Positions 1 to 7,174 of a DNA stretch of 19,363 nucleotides are shown here, piece after piece. The notes under the pieces are model-generated. The model saw nothing but the letters and a program-made list of their open reading frames with translations. It was not told the origin of the DNA and did no database searches. Source of the DNA: an uncultured Eubacteriales bacterium (GTDB lineage: Bacteria > Bacillota > Clostridia > Oscillospirales > CAG-272); NCBI GenBank assembly GCA_900556615.1, contig USPP01000004.1, positions 1 to 19,363 of the forward strand, given 5' to 3'. A program made the translations under genes and the position numbers. Numbering within the stretch: position 1 is the first letter of the stretch; the number at the start of each line of letters is the position of its first letter.

Positions 1-1906
1 TATGACTGACCGTTATACAGAATCGAAGATCGCTCCAGCCGTCATGCATAACATCATACATCTCTGGCTTGACACCATGAAACGTATCCATAACGCCTTC
101 TCCGGTCAGATTGGCATCTGTTGCCATGGTCATACTGTAACCGTTGAAACGCTCCACACGACGAATCAAATCAAAGTAAAGCCTTCTTTGCTTTGCCTGC
201 AGCGACTGACTTGCTTTGAAAGCGTCCTCCGGAGCAGCAAATATTCTGTCCAGCCTATAATCGTGATAGAACTTCCAAAATTCATGACAATGGCTTTTCA
301 GAATTTCCTTCTCTTTTCCCTGAGGAAGCAAGCCATATTGCTCGAAATACAGATTTGCCGCAAAAATATTCGCCAGAGAGCCTACGCCGGCTTCCGATAA
401 GAATACTCCCCGTTTCATTTTATTGAATTCGGAAAGAGTATCCTTTACTTTTTTACCGTAAGGCATGACCGGATATAGATGAACGTCACCCATTTCAGGA
501 GTATAATAATTGGGAATATGCCTGTCTACTACCAAATCCGGCGCCTCCGGCGATTCGTTTCCCATATATCCGTCCCACTCGCAGCTGCCGGGATTACATA
601 CGGAACCATAATGACGATTTCCGTCAAAGCGCGCGCTTTGAAGAAAAAATACCGTATCCGGAGACAAGGCTCTTGCATATCGCGGTGCTTCAATAACAGC
701 GTGATAAAGCTTATCAGTCGTCCATGCTCCCTCCGCTTTTACCAGTGTTTCGTTCTGGAAACCGAACATGAGCATACACGGGTGATTCCTATCGCGTTTA
801 AGCACGGCTTCCACACTTTCGCGAAACAGTATCTCCGTTTGTTCACAGTCTTTTTTATGCCATGCCATAGAATGCTCTGAATAAAACAATAATCCCAATT
901 CATCGCATATATCCAGAATCTGGGGCAGCGGTGCGGAAGCAAGCTGGCGCACCGCATTAAATCCGCAGGATTTTAAATATATCATCAAACGACGATATCC
1001 CGACAAATCATCTGCTGTGTCCGGAGACAAAGGCCACGCATTTCCGAAATGCGTCATTTTCAGGTACAGACGCCTTCCGTTCAGATTAAAGTATCCGCTT
1101 TCATCCACAAAGAATTTTCTGAATGCGGTTCTCACTGTTCTTATGTCTGATTTTTCTCCGTTTGCATAGGATAACAAAATGTTACAGCTATAAAGATACG
1201 GATCATCTGGACTCCACATATGAAAATCAGAAACAGAAACAGCCATATTAACCGTTATTTTTCCGGGAGTTGACACAGCGGATACCTTTGCTTTACCGCA
1301 AATATGTGAACTCGCGTTTTCAGAAAGAATAACAGTCAGATTAATGCTTTCATTTTCAGACGTCAAGTTTTCAATCTCGGCACAAATCGATACCGTTGAA
1401 CTGTCCGGACAAGAACGAACAAAAATCCCCCTTAAAAATATATCGGGTTTTACAGAGAGCACGGGGGCTTGCTGGAAACGCGGTGCAGAGAACCATGAAA
1501 TGGCAAGGTTAGCCTGCGTCATTCCGTTATAATCAAACTTAGGCGAGGGATTAATGCAAAGAATTGAGAGCCGGCAGTTTTCACGAAGAAGTCCGGTTAC
1601 ATCGAAATCAAATTCGTTATTACGTCCCGTATTTTCTCCGAGATATTCACCGTTCAGCCAAAAACGGGTATAGTATGGCACTCCCGCAAAGCTTAGAAAG
1701 CAGCGTTCCCTGCTGCGAACTGTGACTTCAGAAATAAAATCAACCTCATACCATGTTCTGTATGAATAATCATGCGCCATACCCGGCACCTTTGCAGGAT
1801 TAACGGCATTTTTTATTCCCTTAAACCACTCATTTTCAATCCCGATCCCGTCAGGATCATCACAGCTTCGCCAGCCGTCTTTGATAATTTGAAAATATTT
1901 TTTCAC
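1..1906 (-). CDS. Glycoside hydrolase family 2 (beta-galactosidase/glucuronidase-like), 3' end cut by window edge
   Basis: About 635 residues are visible; the C-terminus lies beyond base 1. The fold order is that of GH2: a sugar-binding jelly-roll (about residues 1-160, with VPGMAHDYS and FWLNGEYLG), an Ig-like sandwich, then a TIM barrel starting near FNLNGRRLYLK, with GFNAVRQ and DICDELGLLFYSE as in the family. Likely catalytic residues are Glu386 (acid/base, in FGFQNE, where most relatives have GNE) and Glu505 (nucleophile, in FLSEAG). No signal peptide is seen, so it probably acts in the cytoplasm on an imported glycoside. I chose GTG at 1906, which begins one base after the stop of the solute-binding protein gene; TTG at 1918 is the alternative, and a frame stop lies just upstream of that. 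Neither has a clear ribosome site, so translational coupling is likely. Which sugar it releases is not determined. Confidence 0.88.
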   Translation of the reverse strand, partial: MKKYFQIIKDGWRSCDDPDGIGIENEWFKGIKNAVNPAKVPGMAHDYSYRTWYEVDFISEVTVRSRERCFLSFAGVPYYTRFWLNGEYLGENTGRNNEFDFDVTGLLRENCRLSILCINPSPKFDYNGMTQANLAISWFSAPRFQQAPVLSVKPDIFLRGIFVRSCPDSSTVSICAEIENLTSENESINLTVILSENASSHICGKAKVSAVSTPGKITVNMAVSVSDFHMWSPDDPYLYSCNILLSYANGEKSDIRTVRTAFRKFFVDESGYFNLNGRRLYLKMTHFGNAWPLSPDTADDLSGYRRLMIYLKSCGFNAVRQLASAPLPQILDICDELGLLFYSEHSMAWHKKDCEQTEILFRESVEAVLKRDRNHPCMLMFGFQNETLVKAEGAWTTDKLYHAVIEAPRYARALSPDTVFFLQSARFDGNRHYGSVCNPGSCEWDGYMGNESPEAPDLVVDRHIPNYYTPEMGDVHLYPVMPYGKKVKDTLSEFNKMKRGVFLSEAGVGSLANIFAANLYFEQYGLLPQGKEKEILKSHCHEFWKFYHDYRLDRIFAAPEDAFKASQSLQAKQRRLYFDLIRRVERFNGYSMTMATDANLTGEGVMDTFHGVKPEMYDVMHDGWSDLRFCITVSH

Positions 1907-1907
1907 G

Positions 1908-3443
1908 TTAAGTTTCAATATTTCGTATAATATCCGTCAGCGACTCAAGAGCTGCCTGCCACGATGCTTTGCTGGCATCGTAAAGTGACATCCATGTGGG
2001 CTCATAAAGCATTGCATAGCAAACTGAATAGTCTAAAGATTTCTTCGGATCGGAGAGATCCCCGTTATTGATAATCTTATTTAATTGAACGTTCGGATTA
2101 AATGTAGCGCCGTTTCTGATCAAGTCAAGCATTATCGCCTTGTCGTCCTGCATATCATATTTTATTTTCAGTGCATTTTCATAATACGCTGGAGTAACAT
2201 TAAGGTAGCTTTCATATGCCAGAGCCTCCATAACGGCCGAGGCACGCGTTATATCGTTATCCGAAAGAGAGCTACATATTGCAAACGCCGATTCAGAGCC
2301 GCAAATGGTAACGCCGTATTCGTCATTTTCGTCCCACTTGGGAAGCGGAACGACTCCGTATGTGAATCCGGAAACATCACGAAAAGTCGAAGAAATATCG
2401 GTCAATCTGCCAAGAACAAACATGGCGCGACTTTCTTTGAAGATTGTATATGACTTTTGATTTGATACGTCGGCTGTTGTATAAAACACATCTTTTGATG
2501 AAAAATAGTCATTCATAGTCTCAATCGCATCATGAATATGTGATTGGTTTTCATTCCAAAGAGCAGCATCGCCATTTTCATCAATTTGAATTATATTAAG
2601 ATTAATTGCGTCTATATAAGCTCTCATAAGGTTTGTGTTTGGAAGTACGTATCCGAATTGGTCTCCTTCGGATTTATCTCCCGAACGATCCTCGTCATAC
2701 CAAACGCCGTTTGTTATTTCCGCCATTTTCTCCACGGTCCATTCACCGTTTTTAACGATCTCGTAAAGCGACTCACTTTCTCCGTAAATGTCATGGTACA
2801 TATCTTCATTAAAAATAAGACAGTGGAGATACTTTACATAGCCAAGAGAAATATCGCCCGTAGCAACAAATATTTTCCCGTCGATAGCCATACCATCATT
2901 TATGCCGTTTGCCCACCACACCTTGTCGAAATCCAGGTACTTCGTTTGACTTAAATCGGCATAGCATCCGTCTGTCATAAGAATCGGGATATGATAAGCA
3001 GGACCGGAAAAAATATCGTACTCATTATCTCCGCTGCGAGCTGCATTTAAAATGGTTGCATTGTAGTTTGTGTCATGCCACTGCATGCCCGTATAGGAAA
3101 GTTTAACCTTCAGCTTTTCCTCAACGGCTCTGTTTCTTTTGTAAACCGCCACCTCGACAAGGTCCGATGACTCGGCATCACATTCAAACTCTTCGTCAAA
3201 GCCCGATCCCGCACGATGAAAAATCGATATCGTCTCGTTATTATAGTTAAGATCAGACGGTAATCCGTACGAGTCATTCACAGATGTATCATCCTCACCG
3301 CTTATTACAATACTTTCGCCGGAATTATCCGAATTATCCAAAGTATTCTTATCTACATTCGAATTATTTGCGCATGAAGCACAAGCAATAATTATAGGCA
3401 AAGCTAATATTAGCGCAGTAACAGATTTTAAAGTTTTATTCAT
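1908..3443 (-). CDS. ABC transporter solute-binding lipoprotein (family 1, sugar type)
   Basis: A 511-residue secreted binding protein for carbohydrate uptake. The N-terminus has a lysine-containing start, a hydrophobic core and a lipobox-like IIAC ending at Cys21 (a second Cys at 24 is possible), followed by an Asn/Asp/Ser-rich linker, as in Gram-positive lipoproteins. The mature part has features of family 1 extracellular solute-binding proteins, for example AARSGDNEYDIFSGPAYHI and a late YGVVPLPKWDE segment, and length fits the large (about 500-residue) clostridial members. A strong GGAGG ribosome site sits 9 bases before the ATG. It lies between the FAD oxidoreductase and GH2 genes, so it probably imports the glycoside that GH2 splits. 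No permease or ATPase gene is in the window; these may lie beyond base 1 or be supplied elsewhere. Confidence 0.88.
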   Translation of the reverse strand: MNKTLKSVTALILALPIIIACASCANNSNVDKNTLDNSDNSGESIVISGEDDTSVNDSYGLPSDLNYNNETISIFHRAGSGFDEEFECDAESSDLVEVAVYKRNRAVEEKLKVKLSYTGMQWHDTNYNATILNAARSGDNEYDIFSGPAYHIPILMTDGCYADLSQTKYLDFDKVWWANGINDGMAIDGKIFVATGDISLGYVKYLHCLIFNEDMYHDIYGESESLYEIVKNGEWTVEKMAEITNGVWYDEDRSGDKSEGDQFGYVLPNTNLMRAYIDAINLNIIQIDENGDAALWNENQSHIHDAIETMNDYFSSKDVFYTTADVSNQKSYTIFKESRAMFVLGRLTDISSTFRDVSGFTYGVVPLPKWDENDEYGVTICGSESAFAICSSLSDNDITRASAVMEALAYESYLNVTPAYYENALKIKYDMQDDKAIMLDLIRNGATFNPNVQLNKIINNGDLSDPKKSLDYSVCYAMLYEPTWMSLYDASKASWQAALESLTDIIRNIET

Positions 3444-3503
3444 ATGAAATAACCTCCAAAAATTTTATTTGTCAAAACAACTGTCATGCCTCAAGCAGTT
3501 TTG

Positions 3504-5552
3504 TTATTTTTTATTGATATTTGGACTATCGGGGACTGAGGGAAACCTTGGCAAGGTTAAACGACCGTTAGATGCCTTTAATTTTTTCCATTCGTCGCTG
3601 AAATAATATTCATCCGGATAACGTCTGTTAATTCCGATTTTGTCTATTTGCCCTCTTGCCATTGAGTTAGATAATGCATCGTCAGCAATCAAATTGCCGA
3701 TTTCTTTAAAATGATACGATTCAAAGCCATGCGGAGGATATCCGTGAGGCTGAGGATTGGGAACACCTTTTTTAAGCTCCGCGCGGTATTCGTCGAGATG
3801 TGAAATATAAATATCCCGCGGATCCACATTATGAGAACGGCAGACAGAAGCAGCGATTCCAACAGCTTCTCCCAAAGCTCCGAGAGTACGCATCACTCGT
3901 ATCGAAGAAAAAGCAACATGACTCGCACTGATTATCCTACCTCCGAGAAAAAGGTTTCCGGCGTCTTTTGCATACAGACAGCGATATGGAACATAAAAAG
4001 CATTTACTGTCCCCCTGTGATATGCACATGATCTAAAGGGCTCGTCAAAATACGCATTATTTTGGGGCTCAGGAAAATGCTGATCCAAATCCCATGTTGA
4101 AGCAGCGGTGGCATCTGAAGTACATAAAGCGTTTTCCGCGTCATTTTGCGTCAAAATATAATCTCCGATAATTCTGCAGCTTTCACGCTTCCCTCCGACG
4201 GGAGAAACCCATTCAAGACGCTTATATTTATATTCGTCCTTTTGATCTGATCTATTTTTTAAAAACGACCAATTCGCATAAATAACCATCAGCGCATAAT
4301 CGCGTATATATTCGGTTTCGGTGAGCATATCGCGTCTGAAGCCCGTTTCCCATTCCCAATCGCCGTGATCGGTATGAATACAAGTGGATTCGTTCAGTTC
4401 TATTCCGAAATCTATCTCGGGAAAATCCTGCTTATCCTCGCAATCCTTTGCATACCAAAGCACAGACAGCCCCATGACTGTGGAGTCGGCTTCCTTCGGC
4501 GCCATATCTTCATCAAAACGGCTTTTTTCCTCTCTGCCGTACATATATCCGCAGCCCATCGAACGCGCAATAAATCCGTCTCCCGTACAATCGGAAAATA
4601 ATTTTGCGCGGCGTCTTGTTACCGTTCCATTTATTATATTTTCGGTAATAACTGCGGTAATTCTTGTTTTATCGTTAGGATCGCGCTCCACTCCCGTAAC
4701 AGATTCGTTGAGAAGCACTTTAGGTTCCCTATTTTTTAATCTAATTTCTTCTTTTGTATCAGAATCTATCATGATTCTGGGAAGGAAAGCACGAAGCTTT
4801 CTTCCGTCTTCATAATAATCGGCTTCGTAGGTATCTCCGCTTCCGAAAACAGGACCAATTTCGGTAACTAAATTCCCCAAGCGGTCATACGGCGGTAAAT
4901 TAACCATTCCTCCAAGTCCGACACGTATTTCAGAACTGTTGCATCCTCCTAAAACGGGACGATCCTGAATCAACGCCACATTTAATCCTTTGCGAAAGGC
5001 CGCAAGAGCTGTACAGGTTCCCGCTATTCCTCCGCCGCAAACGATAAGATCATATTCATTCGGATCATCTACTGTTTCTATCCCACTTACAGCACGCCGC
5101 CAATTTTTTAACTCATCGCTCTCTTTAGGCGGAGTGATATCACGCTGCGTAAAACAAATCGCATCACAGCGCGCATTGAAACCGGTAAGATCATGCAGGG
5201 AAATTTCCGTCCTGCCGGAATTCAAATGCACGTTTCCCGCCTTCTGCCAATCCCATTCAGCGCCGTTTGTGCCCAAGGTTTCCTGCAAGGGAATTCCGTT
5301 TATCAGCAGTTGAAAACGACCTGCGGGCTTACCTTTTTTTATATGCTTCCATGGCGCGCTCCAATCCCTTGTCCGGACAAAAACAGTATAATCCCCCTCC
5401 GGCAAAAATACGATGGTTTTCGCGTCTTCGACCGGGATTCCCATTCCGTGCGCCATTATGTACGGCGAACCAATTTCATGAATCGAACCGGAATCAACAA
5501 CCCAGCCTCCAAGAAATGAGAAGCTTTCTGCCTCAATAAGAATATCCTTCAA
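3504..5552 (-). CDS. FAD-dependent oxidoreductase (PF12831-like) with N-terminal carbohydrate-binding-like domain
   Basis: A 682-residue protein counted from TTG at 5552. Residues 1-140 form a beta-rich module (ILIEAESF, GDYTVFVRTRDW, FQLLING), resembling CBM6-like or sugar-binding domains. Residues 166-682 are a flavoprotein: GGGIAG at 173-178 is the Rossmann dinucleotide motif, followed by LGGCNSSEIRVG and later NLFLGGRIISASHVAF, as in the FAD-dependent oxidoreductases of PF12831. No signal peptide is seen. The frame opens further to a GTG at 5573, but the run GGGGGTGG at 5557-5564 is placed as a ribosome site for the TTG, and the protein then starts MKDILIEAE. It precedes the solute-binding protein by 60 bases on the same strand. 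Relatives are common in glycan-use loci, but I know of no firm reaction; oxidation of a sugar hydroxyl is an inference. Confidence 0.85.
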   Translation of the reverse strand: MKDILIEAESFSFLGGWVVDSGSIHEIGSPYIMAHGMGIPVEDAKTIVFLPEGDYTVFVRTRDWSAPWKHIKKGKPAGRFQLLINGIPLQETLGTNGAEWDWQKAGNVHLNSGRTEISLHDLTGFNARCDAICFTQRDITPPKESDELKNWRRAVSGIETVDDPNEYDLIVCGGGIAGTCTALAAFRKGLNVALIQDRPVLGGCNSSEIRVGLGGMVNLPPYDRLGNLVTEIGPVFGSGDTYEADYYEDGRKLRAFLPRIMIDSDTKEEIRLKNREPKVLLNESVTGVERDPNDKTRITAVITENIINGTVTRRRAKLFSDCTGDGFIARSMGCGYMYGREEKSRFDEDMAPKEADSTVMGLSVLWYAKDCEDKQDFPEIDFGIELNESTCIHTDHGDWEWETGFRRDMLTETEYIRDYALMVIYANWSFLKNRSDQKDEYKYKRLEWVSPVGGKRESCRIIGDYILTQNDAENALCTSDATAASTWDLDQHFPEPQNNAYFDEPFRSCAYHRGTVNAFYVPYRCLYAKDAGNLFLGGRIISASHVAFSSIRVMRTLGALGEAVGIAASVCRSHNVDPRDIYISHLDEYRAELKKGVPNPQPHGYPPHGFESYHFKEIGNLIADDALSNSMARGQIDKIGINRRYPDEYYFSDEWKKLKASNGRLTLPRFPSVPDSPNINKK

Positions 5553-5555
5553 AAA

Positions 5556-5564
5556 TCCACCCCC
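5556..5564 (-). promoter_or_regulatory. Ribosome binding site that decides the TTG start of the FAD oxidoreductase
   Basis: On the minus strand GGGGGTGGA lies about 4-6 bases before TTG at 5552. It would be inside the coding region if the upstream GTG (5573) were the start. The shorter protein begins directly with the conserved-looking MKDILIEAESF, which supports this choice. Confidence 0.55.
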
Positions 5565-5600
5565 ATAATACACAATAAATCTATCAGCGCTGTCTGTTTC

Positions 5601-5780
5601 TTAAGGCAATACCGCCGGGCGCACAGCTAACGCCTATGTTGCGCATTTGCTTGCAGCTTTCCCGTCATGCTTCACAAATTCTGTCGGCAGAGGAGTCGCT
5701 CTTGCCTCCTCAATTTGTATCGTCTGATGAAAAATCCGACAGCGTAACTGCACTACAATCATTGTGTGGCATTGCCTTAA
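5601..5780. repeat. MITE-like repeat, family A copy 1 (180 bp)
   Basis: The element has perfect 10-base terminal inverted repeats, TTAAGGCAAT at the left and ATTGCCTTAA at the right, and no coding frame. It matches the reverse complement of 16490-16668 at roughly 85% identity by hand alignment along its whole length, with one single-base gap. A small internal stem (GAGGAG at about 5693 with CTCCTC downstream) is seen. It lies between the SorC regulator and the FAD oxidoreductase gene, so it is inside the leftward transcription unit if the two are co-transcribed. Confidence 0.85.
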
Positions 5781-5855
5781 ATCTACCCCTATAACTTCAA
5801 AAATTCAGCGCCTCATAATCCACAAATCTCCGCAAATGAATCTTGGCAATAACCG

Positions 5856-6869
5856 TTATTTATTCATATTGCATGACAATAATGCTTTTGCCGTACGTTC
5901 ATCGGTAATCAAATCGGTTATCATTCCGCTTCTTATCGCACCGGTTATGCTTTCCACTTTATCCATGCCTCCTGCAGCTGCAATGACTCTCGGAATTGTG
6001 CATATGATATTTGGCTTTATGGCAATCAGCACATCAGATTTTGCGCGACACGTTTCTCCGTTTATATCAAAATAGCTTGTGCATACATCACCGACCGGTT
6101 TCATAGCTGCAATGCTTTCAACTATCTCAGGCTCCCGGGGATATAGGCTTCTTCTGACTTCAGATTGCAGAGGATTGGATCCGATCCCTACAATCGCCAT
6201 ATCCAGGCTACTCCAATAAGCAAGCAGCTTTTCATACTGTTTAGTACTTGTATAACATAAATAGTCATTTGTACATTCAGTATCAAGTGGCAGGAAAATC
6301 TGACGTGTAAGCCCGTTTATTTTGGAGGCAAAATCCACAATCATTTCATTAACCATAAAATAAGGAATAGAATTATCCGTCGAACCAAGCATAGGTATCA
6401 CTTCAGGACGGCTTTTCAGATATACGTCCGGAAGCTGTGATATGATGTCCCTCACTGTTCTTCCCCATGACAAACCGATTTTTCCGTATTTTCCTTTAAC
6501 AAGCAATTCAGATATATATTCGCAGGCGCGCTGAGCAATAACCTGGCGTATTACGGGATATTCATAAAAATTACCCGGCGTAACCGCTACATATTTAAGA
6601 CGGGTTTCGCTGAAGCTGTGTAGTAGCTCGTCCTCCAGACTTGTTGCCACGGAAATGGGATTTTTTACACGAATCTCCACTATACCGCGATCACGAGCCA
6701 ACCCAAGATACTTGCTTACAGACTGTCTTGTAATACCCATTTTCTCAGCAATTTCCTGCTGGGTCATATTTTCATCAAAATAATATATTGATACTTTTAA
6801 CAATAATTCTATATCGTCATCTTCAGTTCTACCCATAATCTTCTTGTTGTATGATACAGCCGAAGCCAT
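5856..6869 (-). CDS. SorC/DeoR-type sugar-responsive transcriptional regulator
   Basis: A 337-residue regulator counted from ATG at 6869. Residues about 35-60 (MTQQEIAEKMGITRQSVSKY) form a helix-turn-helix, and the rest is the SorC sugar-binding domain, with GKYGKIGLSWGRTVRDI, VDMAIVGIG-like (LDMAIVGIGS) and IPRVIAAAGGMDKVESITGAIRSG near the end. Family members bind phosphorylated sugars as effectors. ATG at 6875 is also in frame, but an AAAGGG ribosome site leaves only one base before it and seven before ATG 6869, so the inner start is preferred. It is transcribed away from the kinase operon from a promoter at 7066-7094, giving a leader of about 190 bases. It probably controls both divergent units in response to a phosphorylated intermediate made by the FGGY kinase. 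Confidence 0.9.
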   Translation of the reverse strand: MASAVSYNKKIMGRTEDDDIELLLKVSIYYFDENMTQQEIAEKMGITRQSVSKYLGLARDRGIVEIRVKNPISVATSLEDELLHSFSETRLKYVAVTPGNFYEYPVIRQVIAQRACEYISELLVKGKYGKIGLSWGRTVRDIISQLPDVYLKSRPEVIPMLGSTDNSIPYFMVNEMIVDFASKINGLTRQIFLPLDTECTNDYLCYTSTKQYEKLLAYWSSLDMAIVGIGSNPLQSEVRRSLYPREPEIVESIAAMKPVGDVCTSYFDINGETCRAKSDVLIAIKPNIICTIPRVIAAAGGMDKVESITGAIRSGMITDLITDERTAKALLSCNMNK

Positions 6870-7065
6870 ACTCATACCCTTTCTTATTTTATTGATGCTT
6901 ATTCCTCAGCCGACGGTAAAAAACAAAGATAATTTCTTCAAAATCAGCGTCTGCAATGCATATTGCAAAATTATGTAGGTAATAAGCAGGAAGAGGCGAG
7001 GAAAGGCGCTTGCTGCATTAATCGATGCGACTTCGCTGCCTGTTCAAATCTTTCTCCGCAACACC

Positions 7066-7094
7066 ATTATATAACAAACAATTTAAATTGTCAA
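7066..7094 (-). promoter_or_regulatory. SigA-type promoter for the SorC regulator (leftward)
   Basis: Read on the minus strand, TTGACA occupies 7094-7089 and TATAAT 7071-7066, separated by exactly 17 bases. Both boxes match consensus. The spacer overlaps the palindrome at 7078-7091. The first RNA base would be near 7059, leaving a leader of about 190 bases before the regulator ATG. Confidence 0.8.
7078..7091. promoter_or_regulatory. Perfect 14-base palindrome, candidate operator
   Basis: ACAATTTAAATTGT reads the same on both strands and covers the spacer and the start of the -35 box of the leftward promoter. A regulator bound here would block the regulator promoter, so it is a candidate autoregulatory site for the SorC protein. 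It is AT-rich, so chance is possible. Confidence 0.4.
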
Positions 7095-7114
7095 TAGTTT
7101 TTTTACTTTTGTTA

Positions 7115-7143
7115 TTGACAAATGTTATCGTTTGGGATATAAT
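7115..7143 (+). promoter_or_regulatory. SigA-type promoter for the kinase operon (rightward)
   Basis: TTGACA at 7115-7120 and TATAAT at 7138-7143 are separated by 17 bases, both perfect consensus. The start point would be near 7150, giving a leader of about 25 bases before the kinase ATG. The -35 box is the right arm of the inverted repeat shared with the leftward promoter. A promoter this strong makes sense only if repressed, which fits control by the adjacent regulator. Confidence 0.85.
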
Positions 7144-7174
7144 TATTTCACACACAAGTGAAAGGAATGATGCA

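Larger units (their letters stand above)
5553..5855. other. 303-base intergenic stretch between regulator and FAD oxidoreductase
   Basis: Apart from the family A repeat at 5601-5780 and the ribosome site at 5556-5564, I see no gene here. No convincing promoter for the FAD oxidoreductase was found downstream of the repeat on the minus strand, and no terminator after the regulator, so read-through from the regulator promoter is plausible. The 75 bases from 5781 to 5855 show no clear feature. Confidence 0.5.
6870..7174. other. Divergent control region between regulator and kinase operon
   Basis: This 305-base stretch holds two outward promoters (listed separately), a perfect 14-base palindrome at 7078-7091, and a 9-base inverted repeat TTGTCAATA (7088-7096) / TATTGACAA (7113-7121) that contains both -35 boxes. 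The long regulator leader (about 6876-7059) has a small stem at 6952-6967 with TGCAAT/ATTGCA arms. No riboswitch or gene was recognised. Confidence 0.6.

Noticed and set aside
739..957. Short minus-strand frame and several plus-strand frames inside 1-1900
   Set aside because: The minus-strand frame is part of the GH2 gene, and the plus-strand ones are antisense shadows without family features.
3444..3503. Possible hairpin between the FAD oxidoreductase and the binding protein genes as an attenuator
   Set aside because: The stem AACTG/CAGTT with bulges is short and the downstream sequence does not have a proper U tract on the minus strand.
6985..7022. Shared 12-base word TTAATGCAGCAA between the regulator leader and 13783-13794
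   Set aside because: A 12-base match is expected by chance in a window of this length, and flanking bases do not align.
7018..7174. N-terminal extension of the FGGY kinase from an ATG at 7025
   Set aside because: It would run through the palindrome and both promoters. The ATG at 7175 has a good ribosome site and starts at the conserved kinase domain.
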